From: Bradyrhizobium tropiciagri
GTDB lineage: Bacteria; Pseudomonadota; Alphaproteobacteria; Rhizobiales; Xanthobacteraceae
Assembly: GCF_018130505.1 (NCBI RefSeq)
Contig: NZ_JAFCKH010000006.1
Location: 1-64,000 of the forward strand
Reading direction: 5' to 3'
DNA: 64,000 nucleotides
Part shown: piece after piece, positions 25,527-33,869 of the stretch
How positions within the stretch are numbered: the stretch's first letter is position 1
Layout: each line of letters begins with the position of its first letter
The notes under the pieces: generated by a model
Told to the model about the DNA's origin: nothing
The model's database searches: none
Seen by the model: only the letters and a program-made list of their open reading frames with translations
Program-made: the position numbers and the translations under genes

Positions 25527-25947
25527 ACGCGGGTCTCCAAAGCTTACTGGAACGAGGCTCATATAAAGGCCCGCCGGCTGGCGCGGCGGGCTTTGGCCGA
25601 TGTTACCTTGGAATGCGAACCCAAGTCATTTTCAAATGGCGCGGCGTTTTGGACGATCATTTTCGAAACCTGAAGTGGCGCCGCTCCGCCGCGCAACTCG
25701 CCGCTACGCGGCTCGATGGTGCGCGTGACGCATTCTGATTCGGCTAAAAGCGCATCTCCTGCGCGCCTCGAAGGCGCGCAAACCCTGTAATTTCAGGGGT
25801 CGGAAGTGCCTTGACTTGGGAAAACCCGGTAAAAATCGCTGATTCGGAGGCTGTCCACAGCGATATTGCTGTGGGGAGTGCAGAAAACCCTGTTTTTTTC
25901 GGCGTTTTCCGCCATATCGTGCGAACTCCAGAATCAATGGAGCAACC
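25527..25947. other. Divergent control region between dppA and the HU gene
   Basis: A 421-base gene-free stretch. Besides the hairpin at 25565-25594 it holds three inverted repeats upstream of the HU gene: GCGCGCCT-CGA-AGGCGCGC (25761-25779), CCCTG-TAATTT-CAGGG (25783-25798) and CCACAGC-GATATT-GCTGTGG (25855-25874). A TTGACT at 25811 lacks a good -10 partner. No regulator is identifiable. Confidence 0.5.
25565..25594. terminator. GC-rich hairpin upstream of dppA
   Basis: GCCCGCC (25569-25575) pairs with GGCGGGC (25585-25591), and the stem is extended by AAA against TTT. It lies in the probable 5-prime leader of dppA on the minus strand, with a short CTTTATAT after it. It could be a terminator for readthrough or a leader attenuator; no gene ends nearby on the plus strand. 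Confidence 0.35.
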
Positions 25948-26247
25948 ATGGCTACCCAATTGTCGAAGTCGCAAGTGATCGAGAAGATCGCGACCACCAC
26001 CGAACTCTCCAAGCGCGACGTCAAGAACGTCTTGGACTCACTGGTCGATGTCGGCCACAAGGAGCTGAAGAAGAGCGGGGTGTTCCTCGTTCCCGGCTTC
26101 GCCAAGTTCGTCGTGGTCAAGAAGCCTGCGACCAAGGCGCGCAAGGGCACCAACCCCTTCACGGGCGAAGAGATGATGTTCAAGGCCAAGCCGGCCCGGA
26201 AGATCGTCCGCGCACGGCCGGTCAAGGCCGCCAAGGACGCGGTTTAA
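25948..26247 (+). CDS. hup: HU-family DNA-binding protein
   Basis: Nucleoid protein of 99 residues that binds and bends DNA. The HU fold is evident: N-terminal helices (SKSQVIEKIATTTELSKRDV), the VLVPGFAKF-like strand and the flexible arm with GTNPFTGEEMMFKAKPARK. A basic C-terminal extension (ARPVKAAKDAV) makes it slightly longer than the 90-residue enterobacterial HU. It is monocistronic: divergent from dppA and followed by a strong terminator. Several inverted repeats upstream may serve its regulation. Confidence 0.93.
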   Translation: MATQLSKSQVIEKIATTTELSKRDVKNVLDSLVDVGHKELKKSGVFLVPGFAKFVVVKKPATKARKGTNPFTGEEMMFKAKPARKIVRARPVKAAKDAV

Positions 26248-26252
26248 GATAG

Positions 26253-26285
26253 AAAGGCCTCCGGTGACGGAGGCCTTTTGCTTTT
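26253..26285 (+). terminator. Rho-independent terminator of the HU gene
   Basis: AAAGGCCTCCG-GTGA-CGGAGGCCTTTT (26253-26279), followed by GCTTTT, six bases after the HU stop. A textbook intrinsic terminator. Confidence 0.92.
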
Positions 26286-26398
26286 GAGCCTGTTTGCTTT
26301 TGAGCCTGGCTTCCCGCCGAAGGTTGCCTGCCCGCGAGCGCGTCTTCGGGCGCAGTGGACAGCGGTTCGTGTGAAGCCACGCGCCGAAGCAGGATCTG

Positions 26399-26432
26399 GA
26401 GCTCCGGTTCCGGCGGACCGGAGCCGGAGCTC
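26399..26432 (-). terminator. Stem-loop at the end of the SDR gene
   Basis: GAGCTCCGG (26399-26407) pairs with CCGGAGCTC (26424-26432), overlapping the SDR stop codon by one base. There is no T-tract, so it may protect the 3-prime end rather than terminate by itself. Confidence 0.45.
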
Positions 26433-27211
26433 TAGACCACCGGCGACCGGCCGCCATCGACATTGATCGCGGTGCCGGTGATGTAGGAGCCCTGCTCGGA
26501 AGCGAGCAGGCAGGCGAGGTTGGCGAACTCCTCCGCCGTGCCGATGCGGCCGAGCGGCGTGCCCTTGGCGAGACCCTTCGCGAATTCCTCGAAATCCATG
26601 TTCGGCGACTGCGCGGCGTGGCGCTTGACCCATTGGTCGCTCATGATCAGGCCGACCAGCAGCGCATTGACCAGGATGTTGTGCTCGCCGCCCTCGTTCG
26701 CCATCACCTTGGTCAGCGCCATGCCGGCCGCGCGCGACACCGAGGTCGGCGCCGAATTGCCCGCCGGCGCCTTCGCAAAGGTGTTGAGCACGTTGATGAT
26801 GCGGCCCCATTTGCGCTGCTTCATCCCGCCCCAGACCAGCCGGCTGAAGCGGATCGCCGCGAACAGCTTCAGGTCGAGATCCTCCTGCCAGGCTTCGTCG
26901 CTGATGCTCTCGAACGCCAGCGTGCGTGCCGTGCCGGCGTTGTTGACGAGGACGTCGATCTTGCCGAAATCGGCGATGATCCGGTCGTGCGCCGCCTTGA
27001 TGTCGGCGGCCTTCGCGACGTCGCAGACGTAATCGCGCACCGCGAGCCCGTCCCTGGCGAGCGCCTCGCGCGCCGCGGCGAGGTCGGCCGCGCCGCGAGC
27101 GAGGATCGCGACCTTGGCGCCGGATTCCGCAAAGCGCCGCGCCACCGCGATGCCGATGCCCTTGCTGCCGCCGGTCACCACGGCGACGCGGTCCTTCATG
27201 GATAGTTGCAT
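26432..27211 (-). CDS. SDR-family protein lacking the catalytic Ser-Tyr-Lys
   Basis: A 259-residue Rossmann protein of the short-chain dehydrogenase family. The cofactor motif TGGSKGIG is at about residues 13-20, and NNAG is at about 90-93. The active site is unusual: where family members have Tyr-x3-Lys, this protein reads APTSVSRAAG, giving Thr156 and Arg160, and the usual catalytic Ser position is Asn143. It may therefore not be a classical oxidoreductase, or it may use other residues. The ATG at 27211 has GGGAGAG upstream. Divergent from the SsuA-like gene; no operon partner. Confidence 0.85.
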   Translation of the reverse strand: MQLSMKDRVAVVTGGSKGIGIAVARRFAESGAKVAILARGAADLAAAREALARDGLAVRDYVCDVAKAADIKAAHDRIIADFGKIDVLVNNAGTARTLAFESISDEAWQEDLDLKLFAAIRFSRLVWGGMKQRKWGRIINVLNTFAKAPAGNSAPTSVSRAAGMALTKVMANEGGEHNILVNALLVGLIMSDQWVKRHAAQSPNMDFEEFAKGLAKGTPLGRIGTAEEFANLACLLASEQGSYITGTAINVDGGRSPVV

Positions 27212-27375
27212 GCTTCTCTCCCTGTTGTCGTTGCGGGCGGCGTCAAAGAAATTCTTCCGCGCCGATGCTGCGTGAAAGGCTTGAGCCGGAAACGAACGAT
27301 CTTTGAAATTGCTGCGATCTGCAAAATCTAACACGCTCTGCGCTCCGATATGGTCCTCAGAACGGGAAGGCGCGC

Positions 27376-28329
27376 ATGCGAAAATTGCTGGGTCGAACTC
27401 TTGCGCTGGCGATCGCCGGCGTGCTCGTGGGCTGGAATGCGCTGCCGCCGGCGCAGGCGAGAGACAAGGTGTTTCGCGTCGCGTACCAGAAGGGCGGCGG
27501 CAACCTGATCTTCCTGAAAGAGCGCGGCATCCTCGAGCAGAAGCTGGCGCCGCTCGGCTGGACCGTGAGCTGGAACGAATTCCAGGCCGGTCCGCAGCTG
27601 CTCGAATCCCTCAACATCGGCGCTGCGGATTTCGGCCCCGTCGGCGAGGCACCGCCGATCTTCGCGCAGGCGGCCGGCGCCAGCATCGTCTATGCCGGAT
27701 ACGAGCCGGCCTCGCCGCGCAACGAGGCGATCATCGTTGCCAAGGACAGCCCGATCAAGACGATTGCCGACCTGCGCAGGAAGCGCGTCGCCCTGAACAA
27801 GGGATCGAACGTCAACTACTTCCTGGTGCGTGCGCTGGAAGCCAACGGGCTGACCTATCAGGACATCGAGCCGGTCTATCTCGCGCCGGCGGATGCGCGG
27901 GCGGCGTTCGAGCGCGGCGCGGTCGACGCCTGGGTGATCTGGGATCCCTATTACGCCGCGGCCGAGACCAGCCTCGGCGCGCGCAGCGTTGCGGACGCGA
28001 CCGGGCTTGCGGCCAACGTATCCTTCTACATCGCCTCGCGCGCCATCGCCGAGGAGAACCCGAAAGTGCTGACGACGGTGCTGGCCGCGATCGACGAGGT
28101 CGATGTCTGGATCAGGGACAACCGCAAGCAATATGCCGCCGAGCTCAGTCCGAAGATCGGGCTTCCCGCCGAGATCATCGAGCGCTCGGTCAACCGCGCC
28201 GAGCTCGGCGCCCGGCGGGTCGACAGTGCCGTGCTCGCCGAGCAGCAGAAGATCGCCGACGTCTTCACCCGCCTCAAGCTGATCCCGAAGGCGATCAACG
28301 TGTTCGATGCCGAATGGAAGACGGAGTGA
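27376..28329 (+). CDS. Orphan aliphatic-sulfonate-type binding protein (SsuA-like)
   Basis: Periplasmic binding protein of 317 residues in the SsuA/NMT1-like group, which bind alkanesulfonates, taurine or related ligands. A signal peptide occupies about residues 1-28, ending PPAQA-RD. The mature protein starts VFRVAYQKGGGNL and has the hallmark ESLNIGAADFGPVGEAPPIFAQ region and the VDAWVIWDPYYA segment. GGAAGG precedes the ATG. There is no permease or ATPase gene next to it, so it must share components encoded elsewhere. Confidence 0.88.
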   Translation: MRKLLGRTLALAIAGVLVGWNALPPAQARDKVFRVAYQKGGGNLIFLKERGILEQKLAPLGWTVSWNEFQAGPQLLESLNIGAADFGPVGEAPPIFAQAAGASIVYAGYEPASPRNEAIIVAKDSPIKTIADLRRKRVALNKGSNVNYFLVRALEANGLTYQDIEPVYLAPADARAAFERGAVDAWVIWDPYYAAAETSLGARSVADATGLAANVSFYIASRAIAEENPKVLTTVLAAIDEVDVWIRDNRKQYAAELSPKIGLPAEIIERSVNRAELGARRVDSAVLAEQQKIADVFTRLKLIPKAINVFDAEWKTE

Positions 28330-28678
28330 TTGGCGAGGCGCGCCAGAACATCCCGCGTCGTCCTGGCGAAGGCCAGGACCCATTACCCTACTTGGCTGTT
28401 GTTGTACGACGCCAGCGGCCACGATCTCGCTCACGATCAAGATTGGTGGTTATGGGTCCTGGCGTTCGCCAGGACGACGGGCGTGGAGAGGGCGCGCACA
28501 TCGCTGACGAAGTCGTGATCTCCAAAACATCCATTCGTCGGCTGGCCGAAGCCCGGCAAGGATTTTCTCCGTTCCCGGCCATCCAAAACCGCAACGTTGC
28601 TATTTTCGCCGCGGCCTTGCCGCGTCCTCTCGCGCTGCCAAGATCAAACAGACGAACAATCGAGTCCGGGAGATCACC
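28330..28678. other. Intergenic stretch with a family A repeat
   Basis: A 349-base gap. The repeat at 28357-28478 fills a third. The remainder (28479-28678) must carry the promoter of the CmcJ-like gene, but I see no convincing -35/-10 pair and no small gene. Confidence 0.6.
28357..28478. repeat. 122-bp palindromic repeat, family A, copy 2
   Basis: GTCGTCCTGGCGAAGGCCAG at the left is mirrored by GGTTATGGGTCCTGGCGTTC... ending AGGACGAC at 28478. Its length is identical to copy 1 (122 bases). Compensating changes (CCTGG/CCAGG instead of CCCGG/CCGGG) keep the stem paired, which points to selection or co-conversion of the hairpin. Confidence 0.88.
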
Positions 28679-29524
28679 ATGGGCCTTCAAGAAACTCGCA
28701 TCGAGTCGCTGCCGTTTGTTACCGCTGAAGTCAACTACCTCGCGCCGACACCGGGCAAGCCGCGCACCTACGCCTTCGATCCGCCGCCCGGCGAACCCAA
28801 ATCCACCGCGCTGCCCGAGCCGCACAACGTTCCGATCTTCGACGGCCGCCTGATCGCCGACAGCTTCTCGCTCGATCGCGAAGGCTTTGCGCTCGTCAAG
28901 CATCCGACCTTCATCAAGGATTTCTACGACGACAACGAAGTTCGCAAGGTCTACTATCCGGCCGTCGAGGCCTTCCTGAAGGCGACGCTGAAGGCCGATC
29001 GCGTCCTGATCTTCGACCACACCGTGCGCCGGCGCGTCGATGGCGCCGCCGATGTCAGGGGCGCCGGTCCGCGGCAGCCCGCCACCCGCGTCCATGTCGA
29101 CCAGACCGATATCTCCGGCCGCAACCGGGTGTTCGAACATCTGCCCGATGAGGCCGAGGAGCTGCTGAAGGGCCGCGTCCAGGTCATCAATCTGTGGCGG
29201 CCGATCCGTGGGCCTTTGCGCGATTCACCGCTGGCGATGGCCGACGGCACCACGATCGCGCCGGAGGATCTGATCGCCTCCGACCTAATCTATCCGAACC
29301 GCAGCGGCGAGACCTATTCGGTGAAGTACAATCCGAACCACCGCTGGTTCTACATTCCCGAGATGACGCCGGATGAGGCGATCCTGCTGAAGTGCTACGA
29401 CTCGGCCACCGACGGCCGCACGCGGTTTGGACCGCACACGGCGTTCGTCGATCCGACCACGCCGGCCGATGCCGCGCCGCGCGAGAGCATCGAGCTGCGC
29501 ACGCTGGTGTTTCATAGGGAGTAG
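28679..29524 (+). CDS. CmcJ/AsaB-type oxygenase family protein
   Basis: A 281-residue protein of the CmcJ/NvfI (AsaB hydroxylase/desaturase-like) family, whose better known members act in fungal and actinobacterial secondary metabolism. Conserved landmarks are visible: RVHVDQTDISG (His and Asp of the proposed Fe site, about residues 139-142), NLWRPIRGPLRDSPLAMAD and LLKCYDS...GPHTAF with a third His near residue 258. Cytoplasmic, no signal peptide. GGGAG precedes the ATG. It stands alone between repeats, so its substrate is open. Confidence 0.82.
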   Translation: MGLQETRIESLPFVTAEVNYLAPTPGKPRTYAFDPPPGEPKSTALPEPHNVPIFDGRLIADSFSLDREGFALVKHPTFIKDFYDDNEVRKVYYPAVEAFLKATLKADRVLIFDHTVRRRVDGAADVRGAGPRQPATRVHVDQTDISGRNRVFEHLPDEAEELLKGRVQVINLWRPIRGPLRDSPLAMADGTTIAPEDLIASDLIYPNRSGETYSVKYNPNHRWFYIPEMTPDEAILLKCYDSATDGRTRFGPHTAFVDPTTPADAAPRESIELRTLVFHRE

Positions 29525-29528
29525 AAGT

Positions 29529-29699
29529 CACCTCGCCCCGCTTGCGGGAAGAGGTCGGATCGCATCGGAGATGCGATCCGGGTGAGGGGGAGTCTCCGCG
29601 CGTATGACTGTCGCCATTTATGAGGAGACAGCCCCTCACCCCAACCCTCTAAGAGCGAGCCTCGCTCGTCTCGACCCCGCAAGAGCGGGGAGAGGGAGC
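29529..29699. repeat. Palindromic repeat family B, copy 2
   Basis: CACCTCGCCCCGCTTGCGGG, GGATCGCATC-GGA-GATGCGATCC and CCCTCACCCCAACCCTC follow in the same order as at 23751-23895. An inserted GAGCGAGCC-TC-GCTCGTCTCG hairpin precedes the closing GAGCGGGGAGAGGGAG. It lies between the CmcJ-like and MFS genes. Confidence 0.82.
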
Positions 29700-29767
29700 T
29701 AACGAGTTGGCACCGTCAGCCGAATAATGTTACGCCGTTCCCGAGACGCTCGGGGAACGGACGATTC

Positions 29768-31012
29768 ATGGACGGCGCGGTGACGACGGAAGAGGCGGGG
29801 ATCGGTTTCCGCGCCTTGGTGTTTGCTCTTCTGGCATTGGCCTGCGGCCACATGCTGTCGACGCTGTTGCGCACCATTCCGGCGATCAGCCTCGATCTGA
29901 TGGCGTCCGATTTCGGCACCTCGCCGCAGGCGCTGGCGAGCCTCACCTCGGTCTATCATTTCGCGTTTGCCGCCTCGCAGGTGCCGGTCGGCGCGGCGAT
30001 GGACCGTTTTGGCGTGCGTCCGGTGGCGCTGAGCCTGCTCGCCGGCACCGTGGTCGGAACGGTGGTTTCTGCACTCGCCACCGGCCCTGCCAGCTTCGTG
30101 CTCGGGCAGCTGATGCTCGGCGTCGCCACCTCGGGCATGCTGATGTGCCCGATGACGCTGGCGGCCAAGCAGATGTCGGCGGCGAAATTCGGCCTGTGGT
30201 CCGGCCTGATCCTGTCGATCGGCAATATCGGCATGCTGCTGTCGGCGAGCCCGCTCGCCTTCGTGGTCGATCAGTTCGGCTGGCGCGCCGGCTTCTGGGT
30301 CTCGGTCGGCTTCGGCGTCGCCGTGCTGATCGCGGTGTTCGCGCTGGTGCCGCGGCAGCCGGCCGCGCATGCCGACGATTCATCGCCGTTGCATCAGATG
30401 GCCGAGGTCCTGCGGCTCGGCCTGTCGCGCGGCCTGCGCGGCTTGATCGCGCTGTCGCTGGTCTCGCTCGGCGCCTCGCTGGCGCTCCGCGGCCTGTGGG
30501 GCGGGCCGTGGCTGATGGATGTCAAAGCGCTAAACCGGATCGAGGCCGGCAACGTCCTCGGCCTGTTCACGCTGGCGATGATCGTCGGCCCGATCTGCAT
30601 CGGCGCCTTCGATCGCAAGTTCGACCACCGCCGCACCATGATAGCGGTCTGCCACGCCATCGCCGCGCTGCTGCTCGCGCTGCTGGCGGCGGGCGCGCCG
30701 CATTTCCCGGTCTCGGACCTGTTCGGCGTCGCCGTGATGCCGTCGCAATATGATCTCGTGCTGCTGGTCCTGATCGGGCTGGCGACCTCGGCGCAGCCGT
30801 TGATCTTCGGCATGACGCGGCAGCTGGTCGATGCGCAGAATACCGGCAAGGCGCTGTCGGCGGTCAATCTCGCCTTCTTCCTCGGCGCCGCGCTGATGCA
30901 ATCGATCACCGCGGGCGTTGCCGCGTTGTTCGGGCTGGCTGCGGTGCTGCTCTACATGGCGGGCGCGCTGGTGATCGGGGTCGTGCTGTTTCTCGTCTTT
31001 ACCAAGGCCTAG
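29768..31012 (+). CDS. MFS transporter
   Basis: Inner-membrane transporter of the major facilitator superfamily, 414 residues with twelve predicted spans. The loop 2-3 signature appears as GAAMDRFGVRPVAL, and a long cytoplasmic loop with PRQPAAHADDSS separates the halves. It may be exporter or importer; no operon partner indicates a substrate. A family B repeat lies directly upstream and a compound repeat directly downstream. Confidence 0.88.
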   Translation: MDGAVTTEEAGIGFRALVFALLALACGHMLSTLLRTIPAISLDLMASDFGTSPQALASLTSVYHFAFAASQVPVGAAMDRFGVRPVALSLLAGTVVGTVVSALATGPASFVLGQLMLGVATSGMLMCPMTLAAKQMSAAKFGLWSGLILSIGNIGMLLSASPLAFVVDQFGWRAGFWVSVGFGVAVLIAVFALVPRQPAAHADDSSPLHQMAEVLRLGLSRGLRGLIALSLVSLGASLALRGLWGGPWLMDVKALNRIEAGNVLGLFTLAMIVGPICIGAFDRKFDHRRTMIAVCHAIAALLLALLAAGAPHFPVSDLFGVAVMPSQYDLVLLVLIGLATSAQPLIFGMTRQLVDAQNTGKALSAVNLAFFLGAALMQSITAGVAALFGLAAVLLYMAGALVIGVVLFLVFTKA

Positions 31013-31110
31013 AGCGCGACGAGTTTTGGTCGAATCGTCATCGCGCTCTAGCTCTTTGTTTGAGCATGATCTTTTCGGAAAACCGCTTCGCACTTTTCCG
31101 GATCATGCTC
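31009..31110. repeat. Compound intergenic palindrome (Rhizobiales-type)
   Basis: Two hairpins in tandem. The first runs from CTAGAGCGCGACGA to TCGTCATCGCGCTCTAG (31009-31051). The second runs from GAGCATGATCTTTTCGGAAAA to TTTTCCGGATCATGCTC (31062-31110). The second type is widespread in Rhizobiales genomes. It begins at the MFS stop codon and ends on the anti-sigma stop codon, between two convergent genes, where it can serve as a bidirectional terminator. Confidence 0.85.
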
Positions 31111-31874
31111 TAGATCGACCGCGCCTGTTTGCGGATCTCGTTGGCGAGTGGCCGCAATGTTTCGGCGCTGCCCGGGCCGACGAGACTGTAGCCCATGCCG
31201 TCGTCCGCCCAGGAGAAGCCGCCGACATTGCCGCTCGCATGCGGGGCCATCGGCGCGTTCTGGTCCGACGTCATCGGACGCGTCAGCACCACAAGCCGGT
31301 CGCCGCGGTCGTCGTCGTACATGTACATCGCCGCGGGACCGTGCGCGGTCGGCACCACGCGTCCGCCCATGAAGCGATAGCCCGACTTCGACAGGTCCGG
31401 CAGCTTGACCGGCTGGCGCAATCGGCTGGAGACCCACGCCGCGAGCTCGGTGCTGTCGCGCAGTTCGACCGGCCGGGTGCGATCGGAGGCGTAGACCTGG
31501 TAGGAATCGCTGGCCTCCTGGCTGAGTGCGGCGATGCCGCCAGCCGGCAACTGGGTCGCGCCACGGATCACCCAGCCACCGATGCCGCCGATCGCGAGCA
31601 TCAGCATCGCCGCGATCGCCCAGCGGAACGACGAGGGGCGGCGGTGCTGGCCCTGGATAATCCGGGACAGATTGAGTTGCGGCGGCAGCGGCTCCTCCGC
31701 GAAGGGGGCCAGGGCAGAACGCAGCCAGCAGCGCTGGTCCGAGTAATTGGCAACGCGCTTCGCCACATCCGGATGGTCTTTCAGATAGGCGGCGACCTCG
31801 GCTTCGCGCTCGGGCTCGAGGGCCCGGTCGACATAGGCGTGCAGATCGTCTTCCGCGATAGGGCGTTGGCTCAT
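31110..31874 (-). CDS. Membrane anti-sigma factor
   Basis: A 254-residue protein with a cytoplasmic N-terminal sigma-binding domain (DDLHAYVDRALEPEREAEVAAY pattern), one membrane span at about residues 83-103 and a periplasmic sensor-like domain. The zinc anti-sigma motif His-x3-Cys-x2-Cys is not present. The ATG overlaps the sigma-factor stop (ATGA), which supports stoichiometric production of the pair. It is the last gene of a four-gene operon with metal-type periplasmic proteins. The periplasmic half carries Gly/Asp-rich segments (MYMYDDDRGDRLVVL) but no known ligand site. Confidence 0.85.
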   Translation of the reverse strand: MSQRPIAEDDLHAYVDRALEPEREAEVAAYLKDHPDVAKRVANYSDQRCWLRSALAPFAEEPLPPQLNLSRIIQGQHRRPSSFRWAIAAMLMLAIGGIGGWVIRGATQLPAGGIAALSQEASDSYQVYASDRTRPVELRDSTELAAWVSSRLRQPVKLPDLSKSGYRFMGGRVVPTAHGPAAMYMYDDDRGDRLVVLTRPMTSDQNAPMAPHASGNVGGFSWADDGMGYSLVGPGSAETLRPLANEIRKQARSI

Positions 31875-32401
31875 GGGCTGCTCCGCAACTGCACGACGTT
31901 GCTTGAGGGAATGTCGGCGGGCCGGTCGAGTTCCTGCTGCAGCCGCTCGCGCGCCCGCGACAGGCGCGACATCACGGTGCCGATCGGAATGTTGAGCACG
32001 TTGGCGGCCTCGGCGTAAGAGAGGTCCTCGACGGCGATCAGCAGCAGCACGGCGCGCTGCTCATCGGGCAGCTTCGCGAGCTTGCCGAGCACATCCTGAT
32101 AGATCAGTTTCTGCTCCTGCGCCGCTTGCTGCCCGATCTCGTGCTCGCCGGCCTCATCAATCGTGACGTGTTTGCCGCGCGTCGCCGCGCGGCGGAACTG
32201 GTTGACGGCGAGGTTATGAAGGATCGCGAACAGCCATGGCCGTGGGTTGCCGTCGTCGCGGCGCTGCTGCCAGTGCCGGACGGCGCGCTCCAGGCAGTCC
32301 TGCACCAGATCGTCCGCGGCCGCGCGATTGCGGACCAGCGCGCGCGCGTAGCGGCGGAGCGCTGGAATCACCGGTTCGATCTGGCGCAGCATGTCGCTCA
32401 T
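31871..32401 (-). CDS. ECF-type RNA polymerase sigma factor
   Basis: Alternative sigma factor of 176 residues. Region 2 contains DDLVQDCLERAVRHW and region 4 contains YAEAANVLNIPIGTVMSRLSRARERL, a helix-turn-helix for -35 recognition. It starts at the ATG within the stop of the beta-propeller gene and ends in the start of the anti-sigma gene (both ATGA). In-frame codons upstream belong to that propeller gene. By context it should control its own operon in response to a periplasmic signal. Confidence 0.92.
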   Translation of the reverse strand: MSDMLRQIEPVIPALRRYARALVRNRAAADDLVQDCLERAVRHWQQRRDDGNPRPWLFAILHNLAVNQFRRAATRGKHVTIDEAGEHEIGQQAAQEQKLIYQDVLGKLAKLPDEQRAVLLLIAVEDLSYAEAANVLNIPIGTVMSRLSRARERLQQELDRPADIPSSNVVQLRSSP

Positions 32402-33855
32402 GGTGTCTGCACCTGCACCACCGCACCAGGCTTCGAGGGCTCGCCGGTTGATATCACGAGGTAGCGCCGCTCGGCCTTGCCGGAGGTTTGCACGATCTGC
32501 CTGATCGGACCAGTGGCATTGACGATCGCGGAACCGGCGGGATTGGTCATGAAGGCCGCCAGCGGCTCCAGCGTGCCGCTGCCGTCGGCGTGCTCGGCCA
32601 GCCCCAGCACGTAATGCTGCTTCGGCTCGAGGCCGGTGACGGAAGCCTGCAGGATCTGGATCAGGCCCTGGTCGAACAGCGAAACGCTGGTCGGCGGCTT
32701 TTCGCCCTTGGCTTCCTTTTTCGGTCCGAGCGTGAGATGCGCGGCCTGGCCGGCGACGCCGAGGCCCTGCAGGTTCTGCCGGTCGTCCGGATTCGGCGCA
32801 GCGTTCGGCACATAGGCGATCGCCTGCGGCGCCTGGCCGATCGGGATATTGGCAATCACCTTGTTGGTCGCGGTGTCGATCGCGGCGAGCGCATCGGCAT
32901 TCTCGAGGCCGACATAGATCCGCGTGCCGTCGCCGGACGGCCAGACGCCGTGCGGCAGATTGCCGACCGGAATGGTCGCGACTTGCGTGAAATCGCTGGT
33001 GTTGAACACCTTGACTTCGTTGGTGCCGCCGATCGTCACATAGGCGAAGGTGCCCTTGGGCGTCTTGGCAAAATTGACGTGGTTGGTGATCGGTCCGGTG
33101 TCGATGGTCTTGATCGGATTGAAGGGCGGTTTGGCGTTGAACACCTGGGTCTTGCCGATGTCCTTCAGCGTGAACCAGACCTGATCGCCATCCGGCGAGG
33201 CCGCGATGTTGGGGCAGAACGGGCTCTCCTGCTTCACCTTGGCGACGATCTTGTGGTCGGCGACCTCGACCACGTCGGTCTCCGGATTGAACGACGAGCA
33301 GATGTAGCCGTACTTGCCGTCGGGCGAGAAGATCTGCATGCCCGGCCCGGGCGGCACCTCGATGCGCGTCGTCTCCTTGAACGTCACGGGGTCGATCACC
33401 GAGATGTAGTTCTCGCCGCGGACGGTGACCCACACCTCCTTGCCGTCGGGCGTGAAGAACGCCTCATGCGGCGAGCGCCCGACATAGGTGATGTGCTTGA
33501 CCGTGTTGGTCGCGGTGTCGATGAAGGTCACCGAGTTCGAGCCGATCGACACGACGGCGAGGGTGCGGTGGTCGGGCGAATAGCCCATGCCGTGCACCAG
33601 CACCTGGCCCTTGTAGAGCGGGCTGAAATTGCCCGGCTGCGGATCGCCGAGCCGGATGACGCCGAGCAGCTTGTTGTCGACGGGATCGGTGACCGAGACC
33701 GTGTTGGAGAACTGCTCGGCGGCGTAGACGCGATCGTGATGGCTGACCGGGACGTCGGGCGCGGACGCCGCGCCCGGCGCCTGTCCGGCGAAGGCGGCAG
33801 TCGACATCAGGGCGACGGTCGAGGCCAACAGGGTCGTGAGGAATTGACGGTTCAT
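32398..33855 (-). CDS. Periplasmic YVTN-type beta-propeller protein
   Basis: A 485-residue secreted protein with a signal peptide ending TAAFA-GQ. Repeated propeller blades of about 42 residues follow, with motifs such as NTVSVTDPVDNKLLGVIRLGD, NSVTFIDTATNTVKHITYVG and NYISVIDPVTFKETTRIEVP. The C-terminal 110 residues form a separate module of unknown type. Similar proteins are annotated as YncE or cytochrome-cd1-like, but no haem motif is present. It is coupled to the ECF sigma gene (ATGA) and follows the DUF305 gene by 14 bases. Proposed role: periplasmic binding or scaffolding related to metal stress. Confidence 0.87.
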   Translation of the reverse strand: MNRQFLTTLLASTVALMSTAAFAGQAPGAASAPDVPVSHHDRVYAAEQFSNTVSVTDPVDNKLLGVIRLGDPQPGNFSPLYKGQVLVHGMGYSPDHRTLAVVSIGSNSVTFIDTATNTVKHITYVGRSPHEAFFTPDGKEVWVTVRGENYISVIDPVTFKETTRIEVPPGPGMQIFSPDGKYGYICSSFNPETDVVEVADHKIVAKVKQESPFCPNIAASPDGDQVWFTLKDIGKTQVFNAKPPFNPIKTIDTGPITNHVNFAKTPKGTFAYVTIGGTNEVKVFNTSDFTQVATIPVGNLPHGVWPSGDGTRIYVGLENADALAAIDTATNKVIANIPIGQAPQAIAYVPNAAPNPDDRQNLQGLGVAGQAAHLTLGPKKEAKGEKPPTSVSLFDQGLIQILQASVTGLEPKQHYVLGLAEHADGSGTLEPLAAFMTNPAGSAIVNATGPIRQIVQTSGKAERRYLVISTGEPSKPGAVVQVQTP

Positions 33856-33869
33856 TGGTCGTGCTCCTG

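Noticed and set aside
25811-25839. Sigma-70 promoter for the HU gene at TTGACT
   Set aside because: No acceptable -10 at 16-18 bases; the nearest AT-rich hexamer is only 13-14 bases away.
29716-30383. Several minus-strand frames opposite the MFS gene
   Set aside because: Arg/Ala/His-rich shadows; the plus strand encodes a clear twelve-span transporter.
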